A stretch of DNA of 64,000 nt, taken from positions 130,394,695 through 130,458,694 of the forward strand of contig NC_035433.2 in assembly GCF_002127325.2 (NCBI RefSeq), read 5' to 3'. The stretch comes from Helianthus annuus. Lineage: Eukaryota; Streptophyta; Magnoliopsida; Asterales; Asteraceae. Positions 1 through 10,099 of this stretch are shown here, piece by piece (positions within the stretch are counted from its first letter, which is position 1; each line of letters begins with the position of its first letter). The notes under the pieces were generated by a model. The model was not told the origin of the DNA. It did not search any database and saw only the letters and a list, made by a program, of their open reading frames with translations. Made by a program: the position numbers and the translations under genes.

Positions 1-537
1 GTGATCTGAATTTAAAAAATTATGTCTTGCTTGATTTCGATTAAGAATCTTTGGATTTCAAAGATGTTGCAGACTTACGAACAAACAGGGGATCAAAATT
101 TATTTCCGATTTTGTTTTTTGTTGCTTGAATCTTTATGGGTTCTTTCTTACAGGGATTCAGAAAAATATTGTATGGATTGATCACATGTTTGATCAATTT
201 CGAACAAGTTTTATGGTTTCGTTCTTGATCGGAAAACAGAGACGGGTTTCTACAAATATTGTTTTTTATTTTAATGAAATTTATAATTTTATTGTTAACT
301 TATAATTTAAAAAAAAATACCAATGATGTGGCGGAACTTGATTGGATATTGTGAGTGATGGAATTCCATCACTAGTGGAGCGCTCCTACCCCCTAAAGGC
401 TAAAGCAATTAAAAATGGTTCAGGTTGTGACACGTTTAATCATAACAATAAAACTGATTACTACTCAATGCACCAATTTTTCATAAAATTTAATTACTTC
501 ATAAGTAATAAATAATCTAAACAAAACAGAACTACTC
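1..537. other. AT-rich noncoding DNA
   Basis: No coding sequence is supported here. An 84-codon open frame at 51-305 (+) is low-complexity (Phe/Ile/Asn-rich) with no motif, so I treat it as chance. Nothing else is recognisable before the MITE that starts at 541. Confidence 0.5.
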
Positions 538-540
538 TTA

Positions 541-882
541 GACCCTCTGTAGGGGGGTGCGATTTGTAGATTTTTTTGATGGATAGCGCCCCATAGCGCC
601 TAGTACACCACAACAGGCAGTGTTATGGGGCAAAAAATGGGGGGCAGCGCTATCTCCATAGCGGCGGTATGGGGGATTGTTTTAAAAAAATGGACCAATC
701 AAAAAAAGTTAAGTGTTTTTTTAATTAATTAATAAAAATAAAAATTAATAATAGGTAATGATTGGTAGGGACTTTATGACCACGGGCTCTAGTGATATAA
801 CGCCCCATAAAGCCCCTGTGTGACGTGGCACGACACGTGTCGCATAACGCCCTACAAAGGGGCTTTATGACTACGGATGGCC
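541..882. mobile_element. MITE, PIF/Harbinger-like
   Basis: The left end GACCCTCTGTAG and the reverse complement of the right end, GGCCATCCGTAG, match at 9 of 12 positions. The element is flanked by TTA on both sides (538-540 and 883-885), the 3-bp target duplication usual for PIF/Harbinger elements. The body is 342 bp and repeats GC-rich motifs around 'gccccataaagcccc'. It has no transposase, so it is non-autonomous. The family assignment rests only on the termini and the duplication. Confidence 0.6.
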
Positions 883-885
883 TTA

Positions 886-1200
886 GCAGATAACTATAAG
901 CTTTAACCCCCAAAAAATAAAAAATAAAATCAAAGTCAGATTGCTTACATTCTTGTTAGTAAAGAACCCTTTCTAATAGTAGACAAATTAGTGTACTTAA
1001 ATTAACAGCTCCAAGCATTGGAGCGAGCCTGCAACTACAACTAAACAACAAAGGAGTAGTGCCATTATCAGTTTCAATACACGTTTGGTGAGGTATTTAG
1101 CAGTGGAGAAATGCTCTTGCCTTGCAAAGAGTGTACCGTAACTGACGTTTGACCGGGACTTTGAGACTTTTACTCGACCCATGATCATCTTCGTTGCGCT
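886..1200. other. noncoding, unassigned short ORF
   Basis: A 63-codon open frame lies on the minus strand (997-1188), with a hydrophobic stretch near its C-terminus. I do not recognise it and see no promoter, splice or family signal. It may be chance or a fragment. Confidence 0.3.
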
Positions 1201-1310
1201 TAGGGAAATTGCTATAGAATGTAAACGTGAAATAGCGGAAACATATGGCTCGTGGTGGCTTAGGGAAATTGCTATAGAATGTAAACGTGAAATAGCGGAA
1301 ACATATGGCT
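1201..1310. repeat. 60-bp-period tandem duplication
   Basis: 1201-1250 and 1261-1310 are identical over 50 bp (both begin 'tagggaaattgctatagaat') and are separated by 10 unrelated bases. The perfect identity suggests a recent local duplication. No function is evident. Confidence 0.9.
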
Positions 1311-1654
1311 AGTCGATGGATGAGATAAATGAATGCGGTTTTTTTATTAAATTTCTGTGTTTTGTTTATTTTTTTAGTTTGAATTATATATTATTTTTAT
1401 TTTCAATGAAAGTATAATTTAGTTATATTTATTTGTTAAATTTATTTTTTATTGTGGTGTCATAGGGTAATTTATAGTAAAAATAATGTGACATTGCAAG
1501 ATTAGAGGGCGCTTGGTAGATGAAAGAAGCGTCCTCCACCCTTAGTAACTATTATATTTACCCATAACTATAAAGCCATGTGGTGTACTCTAACATCTAG
1601 AGTGTTAACAATGACATGACATGTTAACTAATATTGCAAACCACTCCATCCGTG
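1311..1654. other. AT-rich noncoding DNA
   Basis: AT-rich DNA with a short inverted repeat around 1508-1537 (gggcgctt / aagcgtcc). No gene or complete element is recognised. Confidence 0.4.
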
Positions 1655-1686
1655 TGTTAAAGTGCATTAAATGAGTTATGTGTTAA
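1655..1686 (+). repeat. 32-bp direct repeat, left copy
   Basis: Identical to 5873-5904 (begins 'tgttaaagtgcattaaatga'). The two copies bracket the truncated Reina-type element together with its 3' LTR and about 58 bp of its downstream flank. Far longer than the 5-bp duplication made by Ty3 integrase, so this is not an ordinary integration scar. Confidence 0.9.
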
Positions 1687-2162
1687 TAACAGGCAGTTTG
1701 GAAGATTACTGTGATGAGTTCGATTTACTTCTTAATAAGGTAAATCTTTGTGATGAATATACTGTGAGCATTTTCATTGAGGGGTTGAAACCTGAAATCA
1801 AATACCATGTGAAGCTCTTTAAACCTACTACATTAAGAGAGGCTTATTCTTTGGCTAGGTTGCAAAATAAAGCTAATGGGGCTCTAGGCTTGAATAAGAA
1901 TAACACATTTCAAGCAGGTTTTAAACATACAGGCAGGTTTAATAATCTAACTAGTGGAGCCAAACAACCTATATTAGCCACACCGGTGAATGCTATACCT
2001 TCTACTTCTAATACTTCTAATGCAGTAGTACCAAGGAAGATTAATGATAAGTTTTTAGAGGACAAAAGGGCAAGGGGGGAATGCTTCTTTTGTAATGAAA
2101 AGTTTAATGCAGGACATTCGAGGGTGTGTAAGGGAAAAAACAGTTGTTCTTGGTTGAAGTAG
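1687..2162 (+). pseudogene. gag fragment with zinc finger (Reina-like)
   Basis: Encodes the C-terminal part of gag: a capsid segment with 'FIEGLKPEI' and 'LFKPTTLREAYSLARLQNK', an Asn/Ser-rich linker, and a zinc finger that reads 'CFFCNEKF..GH' (C-x2-C-x6-H). The apparent start codon at 1671 lies in the flanking 32-bp repeat, so it is not the native start and the N-terminal capsid is missing. Just after the zinc finger, the reading frame ends at 2160-2162, and the continuation lies in another frame beyond the A-run at 2135-2140. This is a frameshift, not programmed readthrough as far as I can tell. Confidence 0.85.
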
Positions 2163-3318
2163 AAGAAGATGATGGGGAGGTGAATGTCACTGAGGAGGTT
2201 TGGGAGGAAGAAGTATCAATAAACCCTGATCCACAAATTTCATTGCATGCTATTAGGGGAATACCTTCCTATAATACTATGCAGGTGGTAGGAACTATTG
2301 GTACTAGAACCTTACAAACTCTGATTGATAGTGGTTCTACACATAACTTTATAGACGAGTCATTAGCCTATAAGTTGAAATGTGTGTTAATCGATATTCC
2401 AAGTTTGAAAGTAACAATTGCTGATGGGAAGAAGATGCAATGTGTTAAGCTTTGTAGAAATTTTCAGTGGATGATGCAGGGTACTTGGTTCATAACTGAT
2501 ATGTTAGTCATTCCTTTGAGCAATTATGACTTAGTGTTGGGAATCCAGTGGTTGGAAACATTAAATGATATTGTGTGGAACTTCAAAAAGTTAACAATGA
2601 AGTTTACAGTTAATGATCAGGTGTTGGAACTGAAGGGAATTAAGAGGCAAGGGGTTACTATGTGTTCTATGGAGAAGATGAATAATCTGTTACAAAGAGA
2701 TAATACTGTGGTACAGGCTCAACTTTTTGCTTTATATGATGCTGAACAAGATCACTGTGCGTATCAACCAAGGGTGGGTATTCAGGAAAAGAATGGGATT
2801 GAGTTGGATAACTTGTTGGAAGAATTTGCAGACATTTTTGAAGCACCAACAGGATTACCTCCAGCAAGAGACTTTGATCATAAAATTACCCTTAAAGAGG
2901 GTACTGCTGATTTAAGTCTTAAACCATACAGATATCATAGTGCACAAAAAGATATTATAGAAAAAATGACACAAGAGTTACTGGATTCAGGTGTGATAAG
3001 ACACAACACTAGTTCTTTCGCAGCACCGGTAGTGTTAGTCAAAAAAAAGGATGGGTCATGGAGAATGTGTGTAGACTATCGGAGATTGAACGAAGCTACA
3101 GTGAAAGATGTCTTCCCTATTCCTTTGATAGAGGAATTGCTAGATGAATTACATGGGGCTCAATATTTTTCAAAATTAGATTTGAGGTCAGGATATCATC
3201 AGGTTCGTATGGCTGCTGAGGATGTCTATAAAACTGCTTTTAAAACTCATCAAGGTCATTTTGAATTCCTAGTTTTACCCTTTGGGTTGACCAATGCCCC
3301 TGCCACATTTCAACCATC
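2141..3318 (+). pseudogene. protease and N-terminal reverse transcriptase (Reina-like)
   Basis: An open frame of about 390 codons in a different phase from gag. The retropepsin active site is seen as '[12 protein letters not shown]' about 60 residues in. RT follows with '[17 protein letters not shown]', '[12 protein letters not shown]' and '[13 protein letters not shown]'. The frame closes at 3320-3322 directly after that motif, where the next segment resumes in another phase, so RT is split by a small indel just before its catalytic FxDD motif. No functional polyprotein can be made without frameshifting. Confidence 0.9.
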
Positions 3319-5598
3319 ATGAACTCCACTTTCAAAGAAGTTTTGAGGAAATGTACCTTAGTGTTTTTTGATGATATTTTGGTCTACAGTGCTACATGGC
3401 AACAACACTTGCTGGATTTGAGGAAGGTTCTGAGTTTGATGAGAAATAATTCATTAAGAGCCAAGCGTTCAAAGTGCTCTTTTGCAGGCTCACAGGTGGA
3501 TTATTTAGGTCACATCATCACTAATAAAGGAGTGGCAACTGACCCAAGTAAACTGCAAGCTATAAAAGAGTGGCCTACGCCTAGCACAGTAAAGCAACTA
3601 AGAGGATTTTTAGGCTTGGCAGGCTATTACAGAAGATTCATCAAAGGATTTGGAGTGATAGCCAAGCCTATGCATGAATTGTTGAAGAAAGATGGATTTA
3701 GTTGGTCAGCCGAGGCTCAACAGGCGTTCGAGGCTTTAAAACAGGCCCTTAGTACACCTCCAGTGTTGTGTTTACCTGATTTTTCAAAGCCTTTTGTGGT
3801 GGAAACTGATGCTTCCACCAATGGGTTGGGTGCAGTTTTAATGCAAGAGGGTCATCCACTAGCATTCATCAGCAAAGCATTGGCAAGTAGACAACAAAGT
3901 CTTTCAGTCTATGAGAAGGAGTTACTTGCAATCCTAATGGCTGTCAAACAATGGCATCACTATTTGATCACTAACAGGTTCATTATAAAAACGGACCATC
4001 AGAGCCTAAAGCACCTATTGGAAAAGAAAATTATTACTCCTTTACAACAAAAATGGTTATCAAAACTCATGTGTTATGATTATGAGATTGTTTACAAGAA
4101 AGGGGCAGAGAATTTAGTGGCTGATGCTTTATCTAGGGTGCAGGGATCTGAGATTTTCCAAATGAGTTTAAGCTCATTAGATCCTATTTTATGGCAAAGG
4201 ATTCAGCAAGGGTGGCAAACAGATCCAGACACTAAAGCTGTAATTGAACAATTGTCAAAAGGGGTGGCAGTTCCAAACAGGTCTTGGAATGGATTCATGC
4301 TTAAAAGGAAGAACAAGTTATTAATTCCCAATGATGCCCAACTCAGGAAGGATATACTCAATCTTTGCCATGCCTCTAATCTGGGGGGTCATTCAGGAGT
4401 CAAGGCTACTAGTATGAGGTTGAAGCAAATGTTTTATTGGAAGGGCAGCTCTAAACAGGTGCAACAATTTGTGAAGGAATGTGGAATTTGTCAAAGGGCA
4501 AAATATGAAACTATAGCTACTCCGGGCCTCCTTCAACCTTTACCAGTTCCTCTAACTATTTTCAGTGACATTTCGATGGATTTTATTTCGGGACTTCCTA
4601 AAGTACAGGGTAAAGATACAATTTTTGTGATTGTGGATAGGCTGACCAAGTATGGTCACTTTATTGCACTACATCATCCATTCACAGCTATCTCAGTTGC
4701 ACAGGTTTTCCTGGACAACATTTTTAAGCTGCATGGATGTCCAACCACAATTGTATCAGACAGAGATCCCTTGTTTATGAGTAACTTTTGGAAGGAATTC
4801 ATGAGGCTACAGGGTATTCAATTGGCCCTATCTACAGCCTATCATCCCCAATCGGACGGTCAAACAGAAGTTTTAAATAGATGTTTGGAGTCTTATCTAC
4901 GCAGTATGTGTATGGATTGTCCAACCAATTGGGTTAAGTGGCTGCCTTTAGCTCAGTGGTGGTATAACACCACCTTTCACTCTGCTATCAAAATGTCCCC
5001 ACATGAAGCATTGTATGGTATTAAACCTAACATACATATTCCATATATACCTAATGACACAGACATTGAGGCAGTAGAGGTGTTTCATCGAGACAGAGAA
5101 TGTATGATTCAGAAATTGAAAGCAAATTTGCAAGTAGTAAGAAACATAATGAAACAGCAGTGTGATAATCGTAGAAGTGAACGGGAATTTATACCTGGTG
5201 ACTGGGTTTTTGTAAAGCTGCAGCCTTTTGCCCAGCAATCCCTCAAAGGCCATCATAACAGGAAATTGGCACCGAGATTTTATGGACCTTTCCTTGTTGT
5301 GCAACGTATTGGGCAAGTGGCTTATCGCCTGGATTTACCACCGGAAGCACAGATGCATCCGACTTTCCATGTTTCTTTGTTGAAGAAGGCGATTGGACCA
5401 ATTACAAAGCCCACACCTTTACCAACAACTAGCAGATTCATTCTTCAACCAAGGGCAGTTCTTGACAGAAAATTGGTTCGAAGAGGTTCCAAAGCTGCAA
5501 TGAAGATTTTAGTTCACTGGGAAGGATTATCAATTGAAGAAGCGAGCTGGGAATTTTTAGATGAATTCAAACTTAGGTTTCCCACATTTGTTTTTTGA
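3319..5598 (+). pseudogene. RT C-terminus, RNase H, integrase, chromodomain (Reina-like)
   Basis: A 759-codon open frame. It carries the RT catalytic motif 'VFFDDILVYS' near residue 17, and RNase H beginning 'VVETDASTNGLGAVL' about residue 160. The integrase zinc-binding region ends 'CGICQRAK', and the DDE core shows 'SMDFISGLPK', 'IVSDRDPLF' and 'HPQSDGQTE'. The C-terminal chromodomain contains 'ILVHWEGLSIEEASWEF'. Chromodomains in this group bind histone marks and direct integration to heterochromatin (family knowledge). This segment is intact in itself but separated from upstream RT by a frameshift. Confidence 0.92.
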
Positions 5599-5626
5599 GG
5601 GCAAAAAAATGTTAAGGGGAGGGTAT

Positions 5627-5814
5627 TGTTACGTATAGCAAAGTATAGGGACTTAATTGTAACATAATTGTAAGTGAAGGGTCAGTCTGTAAAGTGTAAC
5701 AATATGCCAACGGCTGGTAGTTAAATAACGGAATAAACCGCTCAAGCTGGTTATGCTTGGTTTGATTGAATCTCTCTCTTCTCTTATTCTTCTTCCTCAA
5801 TTCTAAGCATAACA
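5627..5814 (+). repeat. 3' LTR of the Reina-like element
   Basis: Begins TGTTACG after a purine tract (aagggga-ggg, 5614-5623) and ends ...CATAACA, giving the expected TG...CA ends over 188 bp. It contains a pyrimidine-rich stretch (5771-5800). There is no matching 5' LTR in the window, so its age cannot be estimated. Confidence 0.7.
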
Positions 5815-5872
5815 TTAACCTAATGTTAAAAGATTAAATTAATTATTATTTTCTTTTTAGACAAAAACTCAA

Positions 5873-5904
5873 TGTTAAAGTGCATTAAATGAGTTATGTG
5901 TTAA
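5873..5904 (+). repeat. 32-bp direct repeat, right copy
   Basis: Identical to 1655-1686. It lies 58 bp beyond the 3' LTR, so the duplicated unit includes flanking, non-retroviral DNA. Confidence 0.9.
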
Positions 5905-6052
5905 CATGTTAAACCATTTCCTTAGAGTGAGACAAAGTAAAATGAGGAAAAAAAAGTTGATGTGTCACTTAGATGGAGTTAAGTTAGGTTAAAATATATC
6001 CAAAAACCTAATAGGTATGCTTCTTGATTTCGATAGTTTACAATACTCTTTT

Positions 6053-6497
6053 CATGCAAACATTATTTATTTACATGAACAATTAATTCAATATCTAGTT
6101 AGAGTGAGTTTCATTATGAGGCTATAGGGTGTGGTTATGACCCTCATGATCACCATGACCCTCCACATCAGCGCCATGTCACCTGCTTTAATCCATCATC
6201 CAAAACCACTACCCTAAAGGTGTGGTCATGACTTAAACCTCTATTATCTTACTTTAATTTATTTTTGTGAAAAGGAAAGAAAATATTAAATATGGAAAGT
6301 AGGCCCATGGTTGCCATGGTTTAATCCATGGGAATCATGGTGGATGAGACAAGGGGATGGTGTAACAATCCATTAATGGTCCTACATGGCGATTAATGAC
6401 TCAACCATGTCCCTCACACCCCATAGCCTGAATACAAACATTATTTTATGTACGTGAACAATTATTCAGTATCTCGTTAGAGTGAGTTTCATTATGA
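6053..6497. repeat. ~65-bp diverged direct repeats flanking a MITE
   Basis: 6053-6119 and 6429-6497 are diverged copies; both end in 'gttagagtgagtttcattat' followed by GA. The MITE at 6120-6428 sits exactly at the boundary between them. Either a tandem duplication was the insertion site, or MITE and flank were duplicated together. Confidence 0.75.
6120..6428. mobile_element. MITE with 3-bp TGA target duplication
   Basis: The left end GGCTATAGGGTGTGG matches the reverse complement of the right end, GGCTATGGGGTGTGA. TGA flanks both sides (6117-6119 and 6429-6431). It is 309 bp, noncoding, and rich in 'catggttgccatgg'-type palindromes. A 3-bp duplication suggests a PIF/Harbinger relative. Confidence 0.65.
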
Positions 6498-6509
6498 CAC
6501 ACATGAGTT

Positions 6510-6943
6510 TTGAAAATAGATTATGCGTTTTGAATAATCAGAATCAGATAATTAGCTGTAACAATACGTGCTGCAGAAAGATAGTGTTTGGATTTGATTA
6601 TGTTGTTTGATATCACAACAATCAGATAATCAACATTGTTTGGATTTGATTATGTTGTTTGATATCACAATAATCAGATAATCAACTATTTGAGTGTTTG
6701 GCAAGTATATATATTTCAAAAAAATAAATAAGTGAAAACGTAAAAAATCAGTTTTTGGATTATCACGTTTTCCTGCAGCAAGGGGTGACCTACTTATGGA
6801 TTATCACGTTTTGAACTCTACAAAACATAAAAAATCACTTTTTATTAATTTTTTACAAAACACTCAAAATAGATTTTTTTGCGATTTCAAAACACAATAA
6901 TCAAATAATCAGGTTGAAAACGCAATCCCAAACACCCCCTTTG
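6510..6943. repeat. hAT-like MITE relic
   Basis: Imperfect inverted repeats built on 'aataatcagataatca' and 'gcgttttgaa/cttgaaaacgc', ending at the right with 'cccaaacacccccttt', a form typical of hAT-derived MITEs. The left terminus is eroded. It contains a 52-bp tandem duplication. Confidence 0.4.
6585..6688. repeat. 52-bp tandem duplication
   Basis: 6585-6636 and 6637-6688 differ at only one or two positions (both begin 'tgtttggatttgattatgtt'). Confidence 0.9.
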
Positions 6944-7148
6944 ATGACCTAAATCGCTGAACTTTTTAACTAGTGTTACATACTTTAAATTTTTTTACTT
7001 CTTACATACTACAAATATGTATGTTCACGTACATGATGGCAAACAAACTAACTTTTTATATATGTTTTTAATTTTTAACTGTTTACTTACAAATATATAA
7101 GTTGTGTTTAGGTAATATAACTACATAAGAGTTACACATGTATAGCAG

Positions 7149-7337
7149 TAGGGATGAGCTCAGTATTAACCGGTACTGGTACTGAAAATCTTCAAAAGTG
7201 GGTACCGGTACCGAATATACCCGGTACGGTACGATTTAGTACCGGTACCGTACCGGACCGATACCGAACCAGTACCGAAAATATCAAAAGTCGATACCGG
7301 TACCAAAAATGTACCCGGTACCATTTGTTCATCCCTA
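7149..7337. mobile_element. MITE of 'accggtacc' type
   Basis: Terminal inverted repeats TAGGGATGAGC and TAGGGATGAAC (right end read in reverse) enclose low-complexity palindromic DNA made of 'taccggtacc' units. It is noncoding; the open frame through it is a product of the simple repeat. Confidence 0.55.
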
Positions 7338-8135
7338 TATAGCTTTGTAGCTTATATACATAAACAAAATTTATTCATGTTCTTACAAATTTGAAAAGAG
7401 TTAGATTGCATTTCTATAATTTTCTTTTATTCTAGAAAAAGTTAAAATTAAAAAATAATAATTATATATGTTTAGGTGTTCAAAAAAGTTACAAAAAGAA
7501 CACAACCCTTTTTGTAGTTGTGATGGTTTGAAGTTTTAGTTTGTAATTTCATATTTATAGTGAAGTGGATTTTAACAAATTGCTTGTCAAAACTACTCAA
7601 AAGCGAAGCTCGAGCTCTATTTTTAGAGCTTCAAACAAGTAGAAGTGTAGAATCAAGCTCGAGTTCTCGTATGTTTAACGAGCGGAGCATGACCTCATCT
7701 TGGCTAATTTACACCCTTACCAGCATTGTCAGTTTGAAAATAAAAAAAACCTTAGATTAAGGCGATTTACATTACAAAAATAAACAAAATTAAAACCAAG
7801 ATTCACAAATTTGGGGGAAATGCAAAATCAAAGGCCTAGAAGAGGCAATTGGCTCCGACAATATAACAAACAAATCTCGAGTAGCTCACCAGTATCTCAG
7901 ATTCTCAGCTCGTTTACACCTCTAATAATATCACGCTAAGAATATTGTGACAATAGTGACTATTAAAACTACTAGATATGAATAGAATATGATTTGTTTT
8001 ATATTTTTGATGGGTACCAGATGAAAAAAGTATTTACATCTGAAAGATCTTCACACATACATACTATGGTGGTAAAAAATTCAACTTTCTCATCAAACTT
8101 AAAATCTTTGCTTTATCTGCAGACTGAATTAAACA
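7338..8135. other. intergenic, 3' side of PGR5, with MITE remnant
   Basis: Lies downstream of PGR5 (transcribed right to left), so its 3' UTR is expected at about 7900-8135, though no poly(A) signal is certain. Around 7595-7922, 'gctcgagct' motifs and a right end 'gagctcgtttacacctcta' look like a MITE of the 'TAGAGGTGTAAACGAGC' type. No gene is recognised. Confidence 0.4.
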
Positions 8136-9793
8136 CTAAGCTAGGAATCCAAGTTTTTCGCCATTCTTCTTCGCCAAACGAATCAGCCCTTGTCGTTGTT
8201 TTGAATCCGCCCCGATTGATTTACAGAACTCTGTGATTACCTGCAAATCATCATCATGTTAATCCCATAAACAATCAAGAATTTACCAAATAATCTTGCA
8301 ACTGGCAACTTTTAAACAAATAAAAAACACTTATCTTCCCATTTGTATAGGGCCCATGTTAGATTTCATTGGGTCAGGCTTATTAGGCCCATTTTCAGGC
8401 CCAATGATTGGTTTCCATTTGGGGATTAGTCTACCTAGAGGTGTACAAAAACCGGGTTTAGGCCCAAACCGGTTCGGTTTTTAAGCCAACTTGGTTTTTT
8501 CATCATGGGCTCAAACGGGTTTGGCCAAAACTGGTTCGGGTTATGAATTGATTTTAGGTTTGAAAATCCGAACCTATCCGAATCGGTTTGGGTCAGTTTC
8601 TAAACCGGTTTGAGCCCAAACCTATTCTAAACTGGCTTGGGTCAAATCAGTTCGGTTTATGAATCGATTGTTAAGTTTTAGATCCCAAAGTATTCCCAAA
8701 CCGCTGGGTTGGGTCGAGGCTCACACCGGTTCGGCCCAAACCAATTTTTTTGGTGTATGGGGTCGGGTTGTGAACCACTTTGACAGGCCCAGACCGGATC
8801 AAGAAAACATGAACACCAAGATTTCGAAGACACCCTGTCTCGGACTCTTTCTTATTAGCAAGACTCGACAAAATAAACTTGTTACATTTTTTTTGACCGA
8901 TATTGAACCCATGACCTCCTCCTATTTAAACGCCTAAACTTGTTACATACTTACATGGACCTATATTTATATAAAACACTAAACTAATCCCACGCTAATT
9001 CGAATACTAATAAACCGATTAATAAACTATACCAATAAATCATGGTTGCAAAAGTCGCTAGGCGCTCCCTAGTCGGTCAACCGGGGAGTTGAGAGTACTC
9101 GGCCTAGGTGGAGAGTACCCGGGGAGTACTCGGACATGTTAAATTATAAAGAAATTAGTTTTTGGAAATTAAATACATGTCAAATAACATAAATTTACTA
9201 ATATCTATAACAAAATACGTGAAAATATTATTCATTGTTTAATATGATAGGCATAGAAATTATGTTTTATTATTTTTAAAGTCAAACTCGGCCCAAGTTG
9301 ACCTACTAGATACGATTTTGGCATCGGTTGACCGCGTTTGACCGATTCCGAGTAATTAGGCGGAGTCAAAGAAAGTCGCATCGGCAGCCTACCTTGCAGC
9401 GACTACTCGGGGAGTACTCGGCCTTGGAAACCTTGTTTTACAACCATGCCAATAATCACTAAATAAATTCAAACTCAATTAATCTTTATGTTGAGGTTTA
9501 AAATATGGGTATGATACCTGTGAGTGTAAAGCAATTGATTTCCCTCTAAGCTGATTAAACCGCTTCTTTCCAACGATGTTCCGGGTGATGACAACTAAAG
9601 GCGCGAAGATCCCCTTTCCTTCGTTAACGTTCCCCATCATGGGGCCGGATCGTAAGGGGTTGTTCCCGACTCGAACCCGAATGGGTGCAGTCTTAGCCAC
9701 CATGGTGGAATAATCTTCACCAGCTATGGAAGTCCCCCAAGTTCCATGGAAAGAAGAAGTGAACCCAGTTGCAGTTAGTGATGATGTTGCCAT
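8136..9793 (-). CDS. PGR5: PGR5, proton gradient regulation 5, chloroplastic
   Basis: PGR5 is a small stromal/thylakoid-associated protein needed for antimycin-sensitive, ferredoxin-dependent cyclic electron flow around photosystem I, acting with PGRL1. Two exons on the minus strand: exon 1 9793-9518 (92 codons, ending ...ALHSQ before a GT donor) and exon 2 8240-8136 (34 codons plus stop, preceded by ...ttgcag). The joined frame is 126 residues; the family is about 130. Residues 1 to about 50 are Ser/Thr-rich and look like a transit peptide. The hallmark segments 'NVNEGKGIFAPLVV', 'RNIVGKKRFNQLRGK' and, in exon 2, 'ITEFCKSIGAD' and 'AKKNGEKLGFLA' are intact. The start is the only ATG before the transit peptide. 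The 1277-bp intron is swollen by three repeats. No defect is seen, so I infer a functional gene. Confidence 0.95.
8436..8820. repeat. 'accggttcggtt' repeat in the PGR5 intron
   Basis: Imperfectly palindromic, low-complexity DNA made of 'aaaccggttcggttt' and 'gggcccaaacc' units, starting 'gaggtgtacaaaaaccggg' and ending about 'aaacatgaacacca'. It resembles MITEs with 'TAGAGGTGTACAAAAACCGG' ends. It is noncoding and intronic. Confidence 0.5.
8875..8948 (-). mobile_element. truncated SINE fragment with 13-bp target duplication
   Basis: The 13-bp duplication AAACTTGTTACAT (8875-8887 and 8936-8948) encloses 48 bp. Read on the minus strand, the insert contains a pol III B-box-like 'GGGTTCAATATC' and ends in an A-run next to the target duplication, as expected for a SINE copied by LINE machinery. 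Most of the head, including the A box, is missing. It sits in the PGR5 intron. Confidence 0.65.
9039..9448. mobile_element. MITE in the PGR5 intron
   Basis: Terminal inverted repeats CATGGTTGCAAAA (from 9041) and CATGGTTGTAAAA (right end read in reverse) enclose GC-rich subterminal 'gtcgctaggcgctccctagt' and 'actcggggagtactcggcc' motifs. Flanking CCAATAA (9032-9038 and 9449-9455) is a plausible target duplication. The core is AT-rich and noncoding. I infer hAT-like. Confidence 0.65.
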
Positions 9794-10090
9794 TGGAATG
9801 AATCTGAAGCAGGAGTTGTGATGATGGGGTTTGATTGATTAATGGTTTGTTTGTTTGTTTTGTGTGTTTGTGAAGAGATATGTTGGGTGTAAAATTTAGA
9901 ACCTTTGGTTTGAAGGGGGCATAAGAGCCACATATAGTTTGTGGTTTGAATATTGTTATTCTGGTTATTTTGCTAATTACTATTTTGTCCCTGTATGGGT
10001 ACATCTCCCCTTTTCTTGGAAATCTATTGAAGTTCGTTCATTGGCTGTGGTGGGTCCACTTGTTGGATGTGGTGTAATATTCTATAATTA
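9794..10090 (-). promoter_or_regulatory. PGR5 upstream region
   Basis: Only about 297 bp separate the PGR5 start codon from the target duplication of the Pack-MULE at 10091. The 5' UTR and core promoter must lie here, unless the promoter has been extended by or moved into the transposon. No convincing TATA box was identified. Confidence 0.45.
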
Positions 10091-10099
10091 TTTTAAAAA

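Larger units (their letters stand above)
1687..5814 (+). mobile_element. 5'-truncated Ty3 chromovirus, Reina-like
   Basis: A degenerate Ty3 LTR retrotransposon in domain order gag zinc finger, protease, RT, RNase H, integrase, chromodomain, then polypurine tract (about 5615-5624) and a short 3' LTR (5627-5814). The 5' LTR, primer-binding site and N-terminal gag are missing: similarity to gag starts abruptly at about 1687, directly after the 32-bp repeat. Reading continuity is broken between gag and pol (A-run at 2135-2140) and inside RT (near 3311-3319). The integrase style and the C-terminal chromodomain with an 'HWEGL..EEASWE' motif point to the Reina lineage. It cannot be autonomous. Confidence 0.9.

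Noticed and set aside
7154..7342. 62-codon frame of Thr/Arg/Tyr repeats
   Set aside because: Product of 'taccggtacc' simple repeats in a MITE.
9717..10004. 95-codon minus-strand frame overlapping the PGR5 start
   Set aside because: Covers the PGR5 5' leader in another frame; low-complexity, no family features.
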